Source of the DNA: Pyrodictiaceae archaeon
Lineage (GTDB): Archaea > Thermoproteota > Thermoprotei_A > Sulfolobales > WANQ01
Assembly (NCBI GenBank): GCA_015521735.1
Contig: WANQ01000043.1
Location: forward strand, 59,187 to 123,186
Direction of reading: 5' to 3'
Length of the DNA: 64,000 nucleotides
The first letter of the stretch is position 1. Each line of letters opens with the position of its first letter. Below the pieces are notes generated by a model. That model ran no database searches. It was not told the DNA's origin and worked only from the letters and a program-made list of their open reading frames with translations. A program made the translations under genes and the position numbers. Positions 1-8,388 of this stretch are shown here, in pieces.

Positions 1-1270
1 TTCCAGTCTTTATCAATCCTCTCTTAACAGCCTCTAGTATACCCTTTACTTCATAAGGTCCTACAGCTTTAACATACCCATATGTTTTAGGCATTATTTC
101 TCCATCAGGTTTACTAGGTCTTAGGTCTTTTAGATCCATCTTTTTCAGCATTACTTGTAATTCTCTTGTAGTTATAACGTGTTCTCCATGTAGTTTTCTT
201 GCAACACATTGCGTTATTAGTACACTATGATATCCTAGTCTTGGTGTTGGTGGACGTACAAGGTATTTCCTTAGTTCAGGGTAGAACTGGTTTACATACT
301 TGTATTCTGCTTCGCTTACTGGCACTATGTTTAACTCGTGTGTGAGCTGTATGTCTGCTAAAGGCGACCATATTATTATCCTAGTAAATCCTAGTTCTCT
401 AAGCGCGGTAATAACCTTACCAGGATCTACTTCTTCTGCTTCTGCTAGTGCTGCTAATGCTTCTGGCTCTATGTATGCTATTGGATTATGTTTTGAGAGG
501 AGCCCTTGAACGTTTTCTATATCATTTCTGTAAACTAGGGCTCCTACAGGACAGTAAGCTGTACATAAACCACATAGTATGCATGTAGTGTTCTCAAATG
601 GCTCATAGAATGGTGTTGCAACTGCTATGTCTATTCCACGGTTAACGAATCCTAAAGCATTTACACCTAGACTACTACATACTCCAACGCATCTACCACA
701 AATAATACATTTATCTGCATGGAGCCTTAGTATCTTACCCCTAATATCACGTAAGTATTCACGACAGAACTCAAATCTCCTCTCACCTTGCTTAAACCAT
801 GATCCTCCCACTATCTTGGCTATGAGTTCTACTAACTCCCACTTGTTAATTGGGCATCCTCTTAGCCAGTAATCAACTCTAACATATCTTGAAATAGGTT
901 CTCCTTCAATGATTCCTTCATGCTTCTCTTCGCTTCCATAGACTTTCTTTACTCCATTAATGCTTCTTCCTTTCATAAGCCCTGGTATTCCTCCTAGGAG
1001 ACTACATGTACCTAGGGCTACTAGTATCTTCGCCTTTCTCCTAATCTCCTTTAGCTTCTCAGCATCCTCTATGGAAGCTACTGCTCCTTCAACGAATACT
1101 ATATCGTATTCCTCTCTTTCACTAGTATAGCCTAAAAGAGGTTCATAGGCTATTTCTATACCGTATTTCTCCATTAACTCGATTAGCTTCTCACCTAGAT
1201 TAACTATTTCATGCCTACATCCCTCGCATCCTGCTAGAGAGTATATTCCTACAATAATTTTGTCTGCCAT
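1..1270 (-). CDS. Chimeric hydrogenase subunit (partial at left edge): NiFe small-subunit N-terminal domain + 2x[4Fe-4S] ferredoxin module + degenerate FeFe-hydrogenase-like domain
   Basis: Hand-translated from ATG at 1270 (minus), open to position 1: MADKIIVGIYSLAGCEGCRHEIV...VALGTCSLLGG...WLRGCPINKWE...DKCIICGRCVGVCSSLGVNALGFVNRGIDIAVATPFYEPFENTTCILCGLCTAYCPVGAL...VDPGKVITALRELGF...YKYVNQFYPELRKYL...VLITQCVARKLHGEHVITTRELQVMLKK. Not in the supplied ORF track because it runs off the edge. Confidence 0.85.
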   Translation of the reverse strand, partial: MADKIIVGIYSLAGCEGCRHEIVNLGEKLIELMEKYGIEIAYEPLLGYTSEREEYDIVFVEGAVASIEDAEKLKEIRRKAKILVALGTCSLLGGIPGLMKGRSINGVKKVYGSEEKHEGIIEGEPISRYVRVDYWLRGCPINKWELVELIAKIVGGSWFKQGERRFEFCREYLRDIRGKILRLHADKCIICGRCVGVCSSLGVNALGFVNRGIDIAVATPFYEPFENTTCILCGLCTAYCPVGALVYRNDIENVQGLLSKHNPIAYIEPEALAALAEAEEVDPGKVITALRELGFTRIIIWSPLADIQLTHELNIVPVSEAEYKYVNQFYPELRKYLVRPPTPRLGYHSVLITQCVARKLHGEHVITTRELQVMLKKMDLKDLRPSKPDGEIMPKTYGYVKAVGPYEVKGILEAVKRGLIKTG

Positions 1271-1286
1271 GGATTTATACCTCAAC

Positions 1287-2558
1287 TTATTGTTTAACTA
1301 CAACATGGACAGCACATGGAAGACATGGATCGTATGCTCTAACAAGCATTGACAAATACTTTTTAGCTTCAACTACGTCTAATTCTCCTTCAACTATCTT
1401 CTTACCCAAGGTCATAGCTGAGTGTTCTATGTGGAGGGCATTCATTGCTGTAGGCGTTATTATATTAGCGTATACTACTCTACCCTCACTATCAACCCTA
1501 TAATGATGTATGAGTAGTCCTCTAGGTGCTTCAAGTACTCCTACTCCTTCACCACTACGTATGGTGTATTCTGTTCTTAGCCTAAGATCCCTATCTTTCA
1601 GTTCATCTAGCTTCTCCTTAACATCCATTATAGTTGCTAGTATTTCTAGTGCCTTAGCCTTAATGTTGGCGTAGGGATTGTTTAGTTCCTTTACAATAGA
1701 TGACACGTAGTCCTCTAATCCTACTAGTCTCTCACCATACTCCAACACTCTTGCACGTGAGCCAACATAGAATACTCTACCATTATATCTGTAAACCTTG
1801 GAGTTTGAGTAGTCTACTACCTCCTCTGAGATATACTTAGGGTAGTCTACGGCCCTGAACTTCTCCCCAGTAGACGATAGAATATAGTCGCCTATGGAGA
1901 GATAGCCTATAGGTGATTCAGATACAAGGTATACTGGTGAAGGATCTACTAGTTCTGGTAGTTCAAGCCTAGTTACATGGTCTACTACTTCTCTTGCAAG
2001 CTTCTCTGCCTCACCTAGTATCCTCACAGCTTTCTCTACTTTATCCTTTGAAGGCTTCTTTGTAAATCCTCCAATTCTATAAGTATTCGGGTTTACTATC
2101 CTACCTGCTAATAGCTCAACTACTTGTAAGCATAAGTTGTTTAGCTTAAACCCTACTTTAATTAAGTCTGGATTCCTTGATAGAAGCTCTGATAAAGTCC
2201 TAGCATTATAGTAGTCTGGTAGTGCTAGGAAGAATAAGTGTACTACATTGTTTTGTGCTACCTGTATCTTGTTCATGGATTCTTTTAGCAGTATTATATC
2301 ATCTGGTAGCTCTACTCCCAGCGCGTTTTCTATTGCTGTAATCGATGCTAAGAAATGTGCTATACTACATGCTCCACATATTCTTGACGCTATTATTGGT
2401 GCTTCATCTACTTTTCTACCCTCTATTACAGCTTCTATAAGCCTCATATCATGTACTACACGGAATTTTGCGTCAACACTACCATTCCTTAAGCTTAGCC
2501 TTAACTCTAGGTGTCCGAATACTTTATCTATTCTCTCGCTTAGCTCGAGATAGCTCAC
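1287..2558 (-). CDS. NiFe hydrogenase large (catalytic) subunit, group 3-like
   Basis: L1 motif RICGACSIAH and L2 motif DPCLPCAVH present; only VVVKQ follows L2. Confidence 0.9.
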   Translation of the reverse strand: MSYLELSERIDKVFGHLELRLSLRNGSVDAKFRVVHDMRLIEAVIEGRKVDEAPIIASRICGACSIAHFLASITAIENALGVELPDDIILLKESMNKIQVAQNNVVHLFFLALPDYYNARTLSELLSRNPDLIKVGFKLNNLCLQVVELLAGRIVNPNTYRIGGFTKKPSKDKVEKAVRILGEAEKLAREVVDHVTRLELPELVDPSPVYLVSESPIGYLSIGDYILSSTGEKFRAVDYPKYISEEVVDYSNSKVYRYNGRVFYVGSRARVLEYGERLVGLEDYVSSIVKELNNPYANIKAKALEILATIMDVKEKLDELKDRDLRLRTEYTIRSGEGVGVLEAPRGLLIHHYRVDSEGRVVYANIITPTAMNALHIEHSAMTLGKKIVEGELDVVEAKKYLSMLVRAYDPCLPCAVHVVVKQ

Positions 2559-3226
2559 TTCTTTTCACCTCCATTATAGGTTTCTAGTAATATGTTGTAG
2601 ATCTTGTCTAGGCTTGGGTGATTATTCCAGAATAACTTCATCTTAGAGAATACTTCTTCTAATGGTATTTTATGCTCCTTGTAGAGCCTAGCCGCCTCAA
2701 CTAGTACGTCTCTACGTGTTATAGGGCCACGACATCCTATACATATAGTTCCTTCTCTAGTACAGGGGCTACCACAACCAGCTATAGTTATTGGGCCTAG
2801 GCATGGTTCTCCTCTTACTAGTAAACACTCGTTTCCGTGGAGAGGGCATTCAGCACATACTGGTATGCCTTCTACACCATATTCTCTTGCTAAGTCTAGT
2901 AGTTGGCAGAATCCGCCTTTCCTTGGACAAGACTGGCATTTAATTTTATGGGATGCTAGTATTAGTTCTAGTATTACTCTACGGTTACGTCTAACTCTCT
3001 CTGTATTAGTGTAGACTCTTAGCCCCTCTGATACAGGGTAGGCGCAAGCTGGTACTAGTCTACCGTTACCTAGTTCTACAATACATATTCTACATGATGC
3101 TTCACGGTATATTCCCTTGAAGAAGCATAGTGTTGGAACACTATATCCAGCCTTAATTACAGCGTCAATTATATATGATCCCTCCCCTACTTCTACTTCT
3201 TTATCATTAACGTAGACCTTAACCAT
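2555..3226 (-). CDS. HoxU/NuoG-N-like iron-sulfur subunit with C-terminal NiFe small-subunit-like distal cluster segment
   Basis: Plant-type 2Fe-2S motif (ASCRICIVELGNGRLVPAC), NuoG-type H..C..C.....C region, then NECLLVRGEPCLGPITIAGCGSPCTREGTICIGCRGP resembling the C-terminus of group 3 NiFe small subunits. Confidence 0.85.
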   Translation of the reverse strand: MVKVYVNDKEVEVGEGSYIIDAVIKAGYSVPTLCFFKGIYREASCRICIVELGNGRLVPACAYPVSEGLRVYTNTERVRRNRRVILELILASHKIKCQSCPRKGGFCQLLDLAREYGVEGIPVCAECPLHGNECLLVRGEPCLGPITIAGCGSPCTREGTICIGCRGPITRRDVLVEAARLYKEHKIPLEEVFSKMKLFWNNHPSLDKIYNILLETYNGGEKK

Positions 3227-3235
3227 ACCGTATTA

Positions 3236-5191
3236 TCACCTCTTCTCAACTGCTCCTACAGGACAAACAATATAGCATTGACCACAGTGAATACACTTTG
3301 ACTTATCAATTACATGGGGCTTACCTAGTTCACCTGAAATAGCTTTAGATGGACAATTTCTTGCACAAGTACCACATCCAGTACATTTGTCAGGGTTAAT
3401 CCAGTACTCTACTAGCTTAGTACATACTTTTGCAGGACAACGCTTACTACGAACATGTGCTAGGTACTCGTCCTTGAAGTATCGTAGCGTTGACAATACT
3501 GGGTTAGGGGCTGTTCCACCGAGAGCACATAAGCTTGAACTCCTAATTACATTTCCTAGCTCTTCTAGTACTTCTAGATCCTCTTCACTTCCTTCACCAT
3601 TAGTTATCTTTTCCAGTATATCGTAGAGTATCTTCATCCCTATGCGGCATGGGAAACACTTGCCACAGGATTCTGCTACAGTAAAGCTTGTAAAGAACTT
3701 AGCTACATCAACCATACAGCTATGGTCATCTATTACTACTATTCCACCAGAACCCATTATTGCTCCAGCTTTCTGCAATGTCTCGTAGTCTATTGGTGTT
3801 GATAGTAGGCTTGCAGGTACACATCCACCACTAGGCCCACCTATCTGTACTGCTTTGATTTTCCTACCTTCTGGTGGTCCTCCAGCAATCTCTACTACTA
3901 GCTTCTCTATTGTTGTCCCTACTGGTACTTCGTAGGCACCAGTACGTTTAACTGAACCCGTTACACAGAACATCTTAGTACCCTTAGTCTTCTCTGTACC
4001 ATACTTGGCGAACTTCTCCCATCCCTCAGCCATTATCGTTGCTACATGAGCTAGTGTCTCAACATTATTGATTATGGTAGGTTTACCCCATAGTCCACGT
4101 GTTGCTGGATAAGGTGGTCTTTGCCTAGGCCTAGTCCTCCCCTCTATTGCTGCGATTAACGCTGTTTCTTCTCCACATACAAAGGCTCCTGCACTAAGGA
4201 TTACTTCTACGTCAAAGCTAAAGCCTCTTCCAAGAATATTGTCTCCTAGTAGACCATACTTTCTTGCCTGCTCAACAGCTTTTGATAAGCGCTCAGCCAT
4301 TAATGGTTTTTCTGCTCTAACGAATATGAAACCCTTACTCGCACCTATGGCGTAGGCTGCTATTATCATTCCCTCAAGTACTCGGTGGGGATCTGATTCT
4401 GCTAGCAATCTATTCATGAATGCTCCAGGGTCTCCTTCATCAGCATTCATTATAATGTACTTGACGTCTCCTGGTTGCTCACGAGCAATCTTCCATTTCA
4501 GCCACGTTGGGAATCCTGCTCCTCCACGTCCACGTAGACCCGACTTCCTTATCTCCTCTATTACTTCCTCAGGCCTCATGTTTAGTGCTCGGTCTAGTCC
4601 ACGGTATCCTCCAAGAGCTATGTACTCCTCTATTGACTCTGGATCAACTATTCCACAGTTCCTTGAAACCCATCTTACCTGATTCCTCCATGGCTCAAGC
4701 TCGTCTAGTAGTGGCACCTTGTCTTCTCCTTTCGCATTACCAGTACGATTCCTTAATGCAAAAGCACTTGATACATCTCCTTCAAGGTATTCTTTTATAA
4801 TTCTTGGCACATCACTTGGCTTAACATTAGCGTAAATCGCTGAAGGCATACCCTTCTTAGACAGCTCTATCCATGGATCTATGTAGCACATCCCCATACA
4901 TCCAGTTCTATGTATATCAGCTAGTATTCCACGTGACTTAACCTCTTTAACAACAGCTTCGTAGACTTCGTGTGCTCCAGCAGCAATAGTACAGCTAGCA
5001 AGTGGTACATTTATCTTAAACCCATGTCTACCATATCTTATCTCTTTAAGTCTTCTACTCCTCCTGACACGGCATTCAACGTCTTCGTGACATAACGGTC
5101 CACTTAGTCTACACCTAATATAGTGGCGACAAGGATACTCAGGGCTATGCCAACATCTATTACAACACTTATCCATTAATGTCCAGGTCAA
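3236..5191 (-). CDS. HydB/HoxF/NuoF-like diaphorase subunit (FMN, NAD(P)H) with C-terminal 2x[4Fe-4S] ferredoxin domain
   Basis: GLRGRGGAGFPTWLKW, NADEGDPGAFMNR, CGKCFPCRIG, and C-terminal CTGCGTCARNCPSKAI...CIHCGQCYIVCPVGAV; Cys-rich N-terminus. Confidence 0.9.
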   Translation of the reverse strand: MTWTLMDKCCNRCWHSPEYPCRHYIRCRLSGPLCHEDVECRVRRSRRLKEIRYGRHGFKINVPLASCTIAAGAHEVYEAVVKEVKSRGILADIHRTGCMGMCYIDPWIELSKKGMPSAIYANVKPSDVPRIIKEYLEGDVSSAFALRNRTGNAKGEDKVPLLDELEPWRNQVRWVSRNCGIVDPESIEEYIALGGYRGLDRALNMRPEEVIEEIRKSGLRGRGGAGFPTWLKWKIAREQPGDVKYIIMNADEGDPGAFMNRLLAESDPHRVLEGMIIAAYAIGASKGFIFVRAEKPLMAERLSKAVEQARKYGLLGDNILGRGFSFDVEVILSAGAFVCGEETALIAAIEGRTRPRQRPPYPATRGLWGKPTIINNVETLAHVATIMAEGWEKFAKYGTEKTKGTKMFCVTGSVKRTGAYEVPVGTTIEKLVVEIAGGPPEGRKIKAVQIGGPSGGCVPASLLSTPIDYETLQKAGAIMGSGGIVVIDDHSCMVDVAKFFTSFTVAESCGKCFPCRIGMKILYDILEKITNGEGSEEDLEVLEELGNVIRSSSLCALGGTAPNPVLSTLRYFKDEYLAHVRSKRCPAKVCTKLVEYWINPDKCTGCGTCARNCPSKAISGELGKPHVIDKSKCIHCGQCYIVCPVGAVEKR

Positions 5192-5718
5192 CTACCACCA
5201 CCTTTAATCTTCTTCAATGCTAGTGAACGATATTTTGCAACAATACGTCTAGCATCACGTATGGTTACATGCCCGTGAAGGTACCGCTCCTTACCATCCC
5301 TACTAATAACCATGACTACCGGTGCTAGACTACATGCACCAAAACATCTCGCCTTCTCTACACTAACCGTTCCATCCTTTGCAGTATTCTCGTATTTCCC
5401 TAAACCCAAAAACCTCTTCATAGCCTCATAATTGTCTAGATTACCTTTAAGATGACAAGCCGTGCCCATGCAGACTAGTATTATATAATACCCAGGTGGC
5501 TCAAGCTTAAACTGGTGATAGAATGTTGCAACATTAAGTACCTCACTTAACGGAATACCTGTTAACTTTGCAAGCTCCTCCAATGCTCTTCTAGGCAAAT
5601 AGCCATAACGACTTTGTATCTCCTGTAACATACGCATAAGATACCTTCTCTCACCACGATACCTAGCAACTATACTAGATACCACGTTGACTACTGTTTG
5701 ATTAACCAACGCATTCAC
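5188..5718 (-). CDS. NuoE/HoxE/HydC-like 2Fe-2S subunit
   Basis: LQEIQSRYGYLPRRALEELAKLTGIPLSEVLNVATFYHQF; CMGTACHLKG and CFGACSLAPVVMV cysteine motifs. Confidence 0.9.
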   Translation of the reverse strand: MNALVNQTVVNVVSSIVARYRGERRYLMRMLQEIQSRYGYLPRRALEELAKLTGIPLSEVLNVATFYHQFKLEPPGYYIILVCMGTACHLKGNLDNYEAMKRFLGLGKYENTAKDGTVSVEKARCFGACSLAPVVMVISRDGKERYLHGHVTIRDARRIVAKYRSLALKKIKGGGS

Positions 5719-5809
5719 CGAGCTACTAGCTTACGCGTCCTGCAATGCCAGCAAACATGTTATTTACTATGAGTCAAAAGTAATCATAATTACAGTATTA
5801 GTTTAAGTA

Positions 5810-5833
5810 ACCGTAATTACACGTAATTACGGT
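5810..5833. promoter_or_regulatory. 11-bp perfect inverted repeat upstream of the hydrogenase operon (candidate operator)
   Basis: accgtaattac-ac-gtaattacggt; extra TAATTAC half-site at 5787-5793. Confidence 0.5.
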
Positions 5834-5884
5834 GAAAAGAGAATATGAGTAGCCGTAGCTCTATAGAGAATAGGTAGAGTAATA

Positions 5885-6922
5885 TTACTCTAGAAGTGGG
5901 AAGAATCGGCAACGACATGCTTTATCTCTTATACACCTACTAACAGTTATACGGGCTATGCTCATAGAACTTCTTATTACTGGTAGTATTTCCTCAGCTA
6001 TCATAGTATTATGTTTTCCTAGTTCTCCTAAAAGCTCGTTAATATACTCCATTACGATTTCCTCTTTACCTAATACCGTTAACGCCTTATTTATATCGTT
6101 ACTTATATACGATGATATGGATGCTTCATATAGTTCTTGCAAGTAGCCTATGATTTTGTCTATTTCTTCTCCTAGTTCAACTCTATCCCTGCTAGGAGTA
6201 CTAGCTATCATTCTAGCTAGTCTTGTAATAGAATCTGTTATCTCCTTGAGATCCCTTAAGACTATTATGGAATCTATTATATCCTGTATATTCTTACCAC
6301 GTACTACGTTTTTCTTAGAGGCTCTTAGGCCTAGATAGTATATTCCTTCAGCTTCCTCTTCTAAGTCTTTTAGCTCATCTAGTATTATTGTATTATTACT
6401 ACGTACTAGTTTACGTGTTATACTGAATACTTGGTTAAGTGTAGTGGAGAACTTTTCTATAATGGGTTCAACGTTAACTGGAGCTTCCATGAACGTTAAC
6501 TTATAGGAGTAGCCTTTAAGTCCGGGTAATACCACCATTCCGGGAAGCTTTTTCCTTAGTATCCTTAATGATTCTCCTAGTACCTCTTGCTTGCCCTTCA
6601 CGTGTATCTCGGATACACCTTCAATGTATGCTCCAATGACTTCTTCTACTAATTGCTTAGTACTTCTACGAGTAGCATCCAATGCTATTCTTAGACCTAA
6701 AGGTTCTTCTGACACCTTCTCTCTTGGAGGGCGAACTATTATTGTATCTTCATGTTTTTCTAGTTCTACTAGGTCTCCTACCTCTATACCTAGTTCACGA
6801 CACCATTTCTTAGGTATGGTTATAGCATATGATGCTTCTCCTACTCTAAGTACTTTCCTTCGCTCCTTCTCTAAAGCCAATACACATAACACCCTACAAT
6901 TACAAATTGTTGTAGTAGGCAA
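5885..6922 (-). CDS. AbrB-type N-terminal domain + PhoU-like protein
   Basis: EASYAITIPKKWCRELGIEVGDLVEL swapped-hairpin AbrB signature followed by PhoU-like helices; Cys-rich C-terminus CIRDKACRCRFF. Confidence 0.75.
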   Translation of the reverse strand: MPTTTICNCRVLCVLALEKERRKVLRVGEASYAITIPKKWCRELGIEVGDLVELEKHEDTIIVRPPREKVSEEPLGLRIALDATRRSTKQLVEEVIGAYIEGVSEIHVKGKQEVLGESLRILRKKLPGMVVLPGLKGYSYKLTFMEAPVNVEPIIEKFSTTLNQVFSITRKLVRSNNTIILDELKDLEEEAEGIYYLGLRASKKNVVRGKNIQDIIDSIIVLRDLKEITDSITRLARMIASTPSRDRVELGEEIDKIIGYLQELYEASISSYISNDINKALTVLGKEEIVMEYINELLGELGKHNTMIAEEILPVIRSSMSIARITVSRCIRDKACRCRFFPLLE

Positions 6923-7090
6923 TTATATATCTTGACGCTAGAATAACTACAGCATTAAGTAGACCCCACGGTAGACAATGGAGTTTAAGCCTTAATGTAG
7001 AGAGGTCACAGGTAGTGGAGGAGGATACTAGTAGAAGTAATTCTTAAGAATACTGGGTATAGGTAGTAAACGGTAAAGCAGATGAAATAG

Positions 7091-7381
7091 TTACTCTATG
7101 ACTAATAGGTTATCCCTCTTCTCGACTACGCCTTTCTCTACAAAGGCTGTTAGTACGAGTCCTCTTGCTAGAACTGATGGGTTGACACGGACAATACCCT
7201 TAACTTCAACTTCGAGTACACCTTTAACTATGCCTTCTTTGACTTTCTCGCCAGTCTCGTTACGATAGATATGGTAATTGACGTCGAAGCCACTTTGGGT
7301 CTTCTCGGCTTCTTCGCCTTTAACCTTTATGGGTAATTCTACTTTAACTGGGGTAAGGTGAAGTAGTATCATGTACTTCAA
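7091..7381 (-). CDS. Hypothetical protein (96 aa)
   Basis: Isolated ORF with coherent amino-acid composition; no family recognised. Confidence 0.5.
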   Translation of the reverse strand: MKYMILLHLTPVKVELPIKVKGEEAEKTQSGFDVNYHIYRNETGEKVKEGIVKGVLEVEVKGIVRVNPSVLARGLVLTAFVEKGVVEKRDNLLVIE

Positions 7382-7543
7382 TCTACAATTACCTCCTCGC
7401 TGAGTGATTATGGCTTCTACCTAATATTTTATTCCCTTAGCTTCAGTCTTGTCTTCCTCTCTTGTTGATTACATGGTATTAATAGTTGTTGCTTTAAAGT
7501 ATTTTGTTAGAGGTGAAATATTATTTAGTAGTCTCGTGTATCG

Positions 7544-7969
7544 TTGTCTGGGTGTTGGGTTCTGCCAGTAATACTTGTTGAGGAGTTGTCTAAGAGTCGT
7601 ACTGGTAAACATGCTGTCCGTAAACTTGCATTTATTGTTTCAAAGGATGGTGGTATACGTAGGGTTGAATGTAGAGAGTGGCTTGATGCACCTAAGACTT
7701 ATACTCGTGGATGGAGTCGTGCATGTAGTGTTGAGTTAGGTGAAAACGAGTATGCTGTACAAGTACATCTTGTAAAAAACCTTTACGGACATGTTAAGGG
7801 GTATATCTTAGTCTATGATCGTGAAGGAAACGTTGTCTTTAGAGCTGTTTATCGTAGACTTAAGCTTAGGAGAAGTTTCGGGCACCCACGTTATGCTTGG
7901 ATAGTTAAGCGTGTAGCAGAGGAACTCAAACTACCAGTTAAAAGGTATAATCTAGGCGTAGTGGTGTAG
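7544..7969 (+). CDS. Hypothetical protein (141 aa)
   Basis: ORF co-directional and closely spaced with the next ORF; no family recognised. Confidence 0.6.
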   Translation: MSGCWVLPVILVEELSKSRTGKHAVRKLAFIVSKDGGIRRVECREWLDAPKTYTRGWSRACSVELGENEYAVQVHLVKNLYGHVKGYILVYDREGNVVFRAVYRRLKLRRSFGHPRYAWIVKRVAEELKLPVKRYNLGVVV

Positions 7970-7975
7970 CATGAA

Positions 7976-8338
7976 ATGCCCAGGCTTGTAGAGCCATTAA
8001 GTTCTGAGGAGAAGGAAGCTGCTCAGAGAATAATTAAGGCCTTCAACGTTTATGGAGCATTTGTTTTTGAAGCCCGGGAGAAGAACTTATTCTTCAACGT
8101 TATAAGGAAGGCTGGGCTTGAACCATTAATTAACATTAGAGAGCTTCGTAGAAGACGTGTACAAATATACGTAGTACTATTAAACGAGAGGCCGTGTGTT
8201 AACGAGTGTAATTACAGGTGTCGTAGTGTAAGCGAAGATGAAAGAGACATGTGTGTTAACGAGTGTGTACGAGAGTGCCTAGCTAACCGTAGAAAGTATC
8301 TCATAGAGGCCTTAGAGAACGCGGTAGCTAACAGCTAG
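7976..8338 (+). CDS. Hypothetical protein with duplicated CX3CX3C motifs
   Basis: PCVNECNYRCRSVSEDERDMCVNECVREC. Confidence 0.65.
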   Translation: MPRLVEPLSSEEKEAAQRIIKAFNVYGAFVFEAREKNLFFNVIRKAGLEPLINIRELRRRRVQIYVVLLNERPCVNECNYRCRSVSEDERDMCVNECVRECLANRRKYLIEALENAVANS

Positions 8339-8388
8339 ATACCCAGAAATAGGTTTTCCACACTAATGGTTAGAGTGAGTGCTGGGCT

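Noticed and set aside
300-509. Plus-strand ORF MYSASLTGTMF... and 627-872
   Set aside because: Antisense to the well-supported hydrogenase reading frame on the minus strand (1-1270); composition is typical of shadow ORFs.
4416-4800. Overlapping plus-strand ORFs in the HydB-like gene
   Set aside because: Antisense shadow ORFs; the minus frame contains conserved FMN/NADH and Fe-S motifs.
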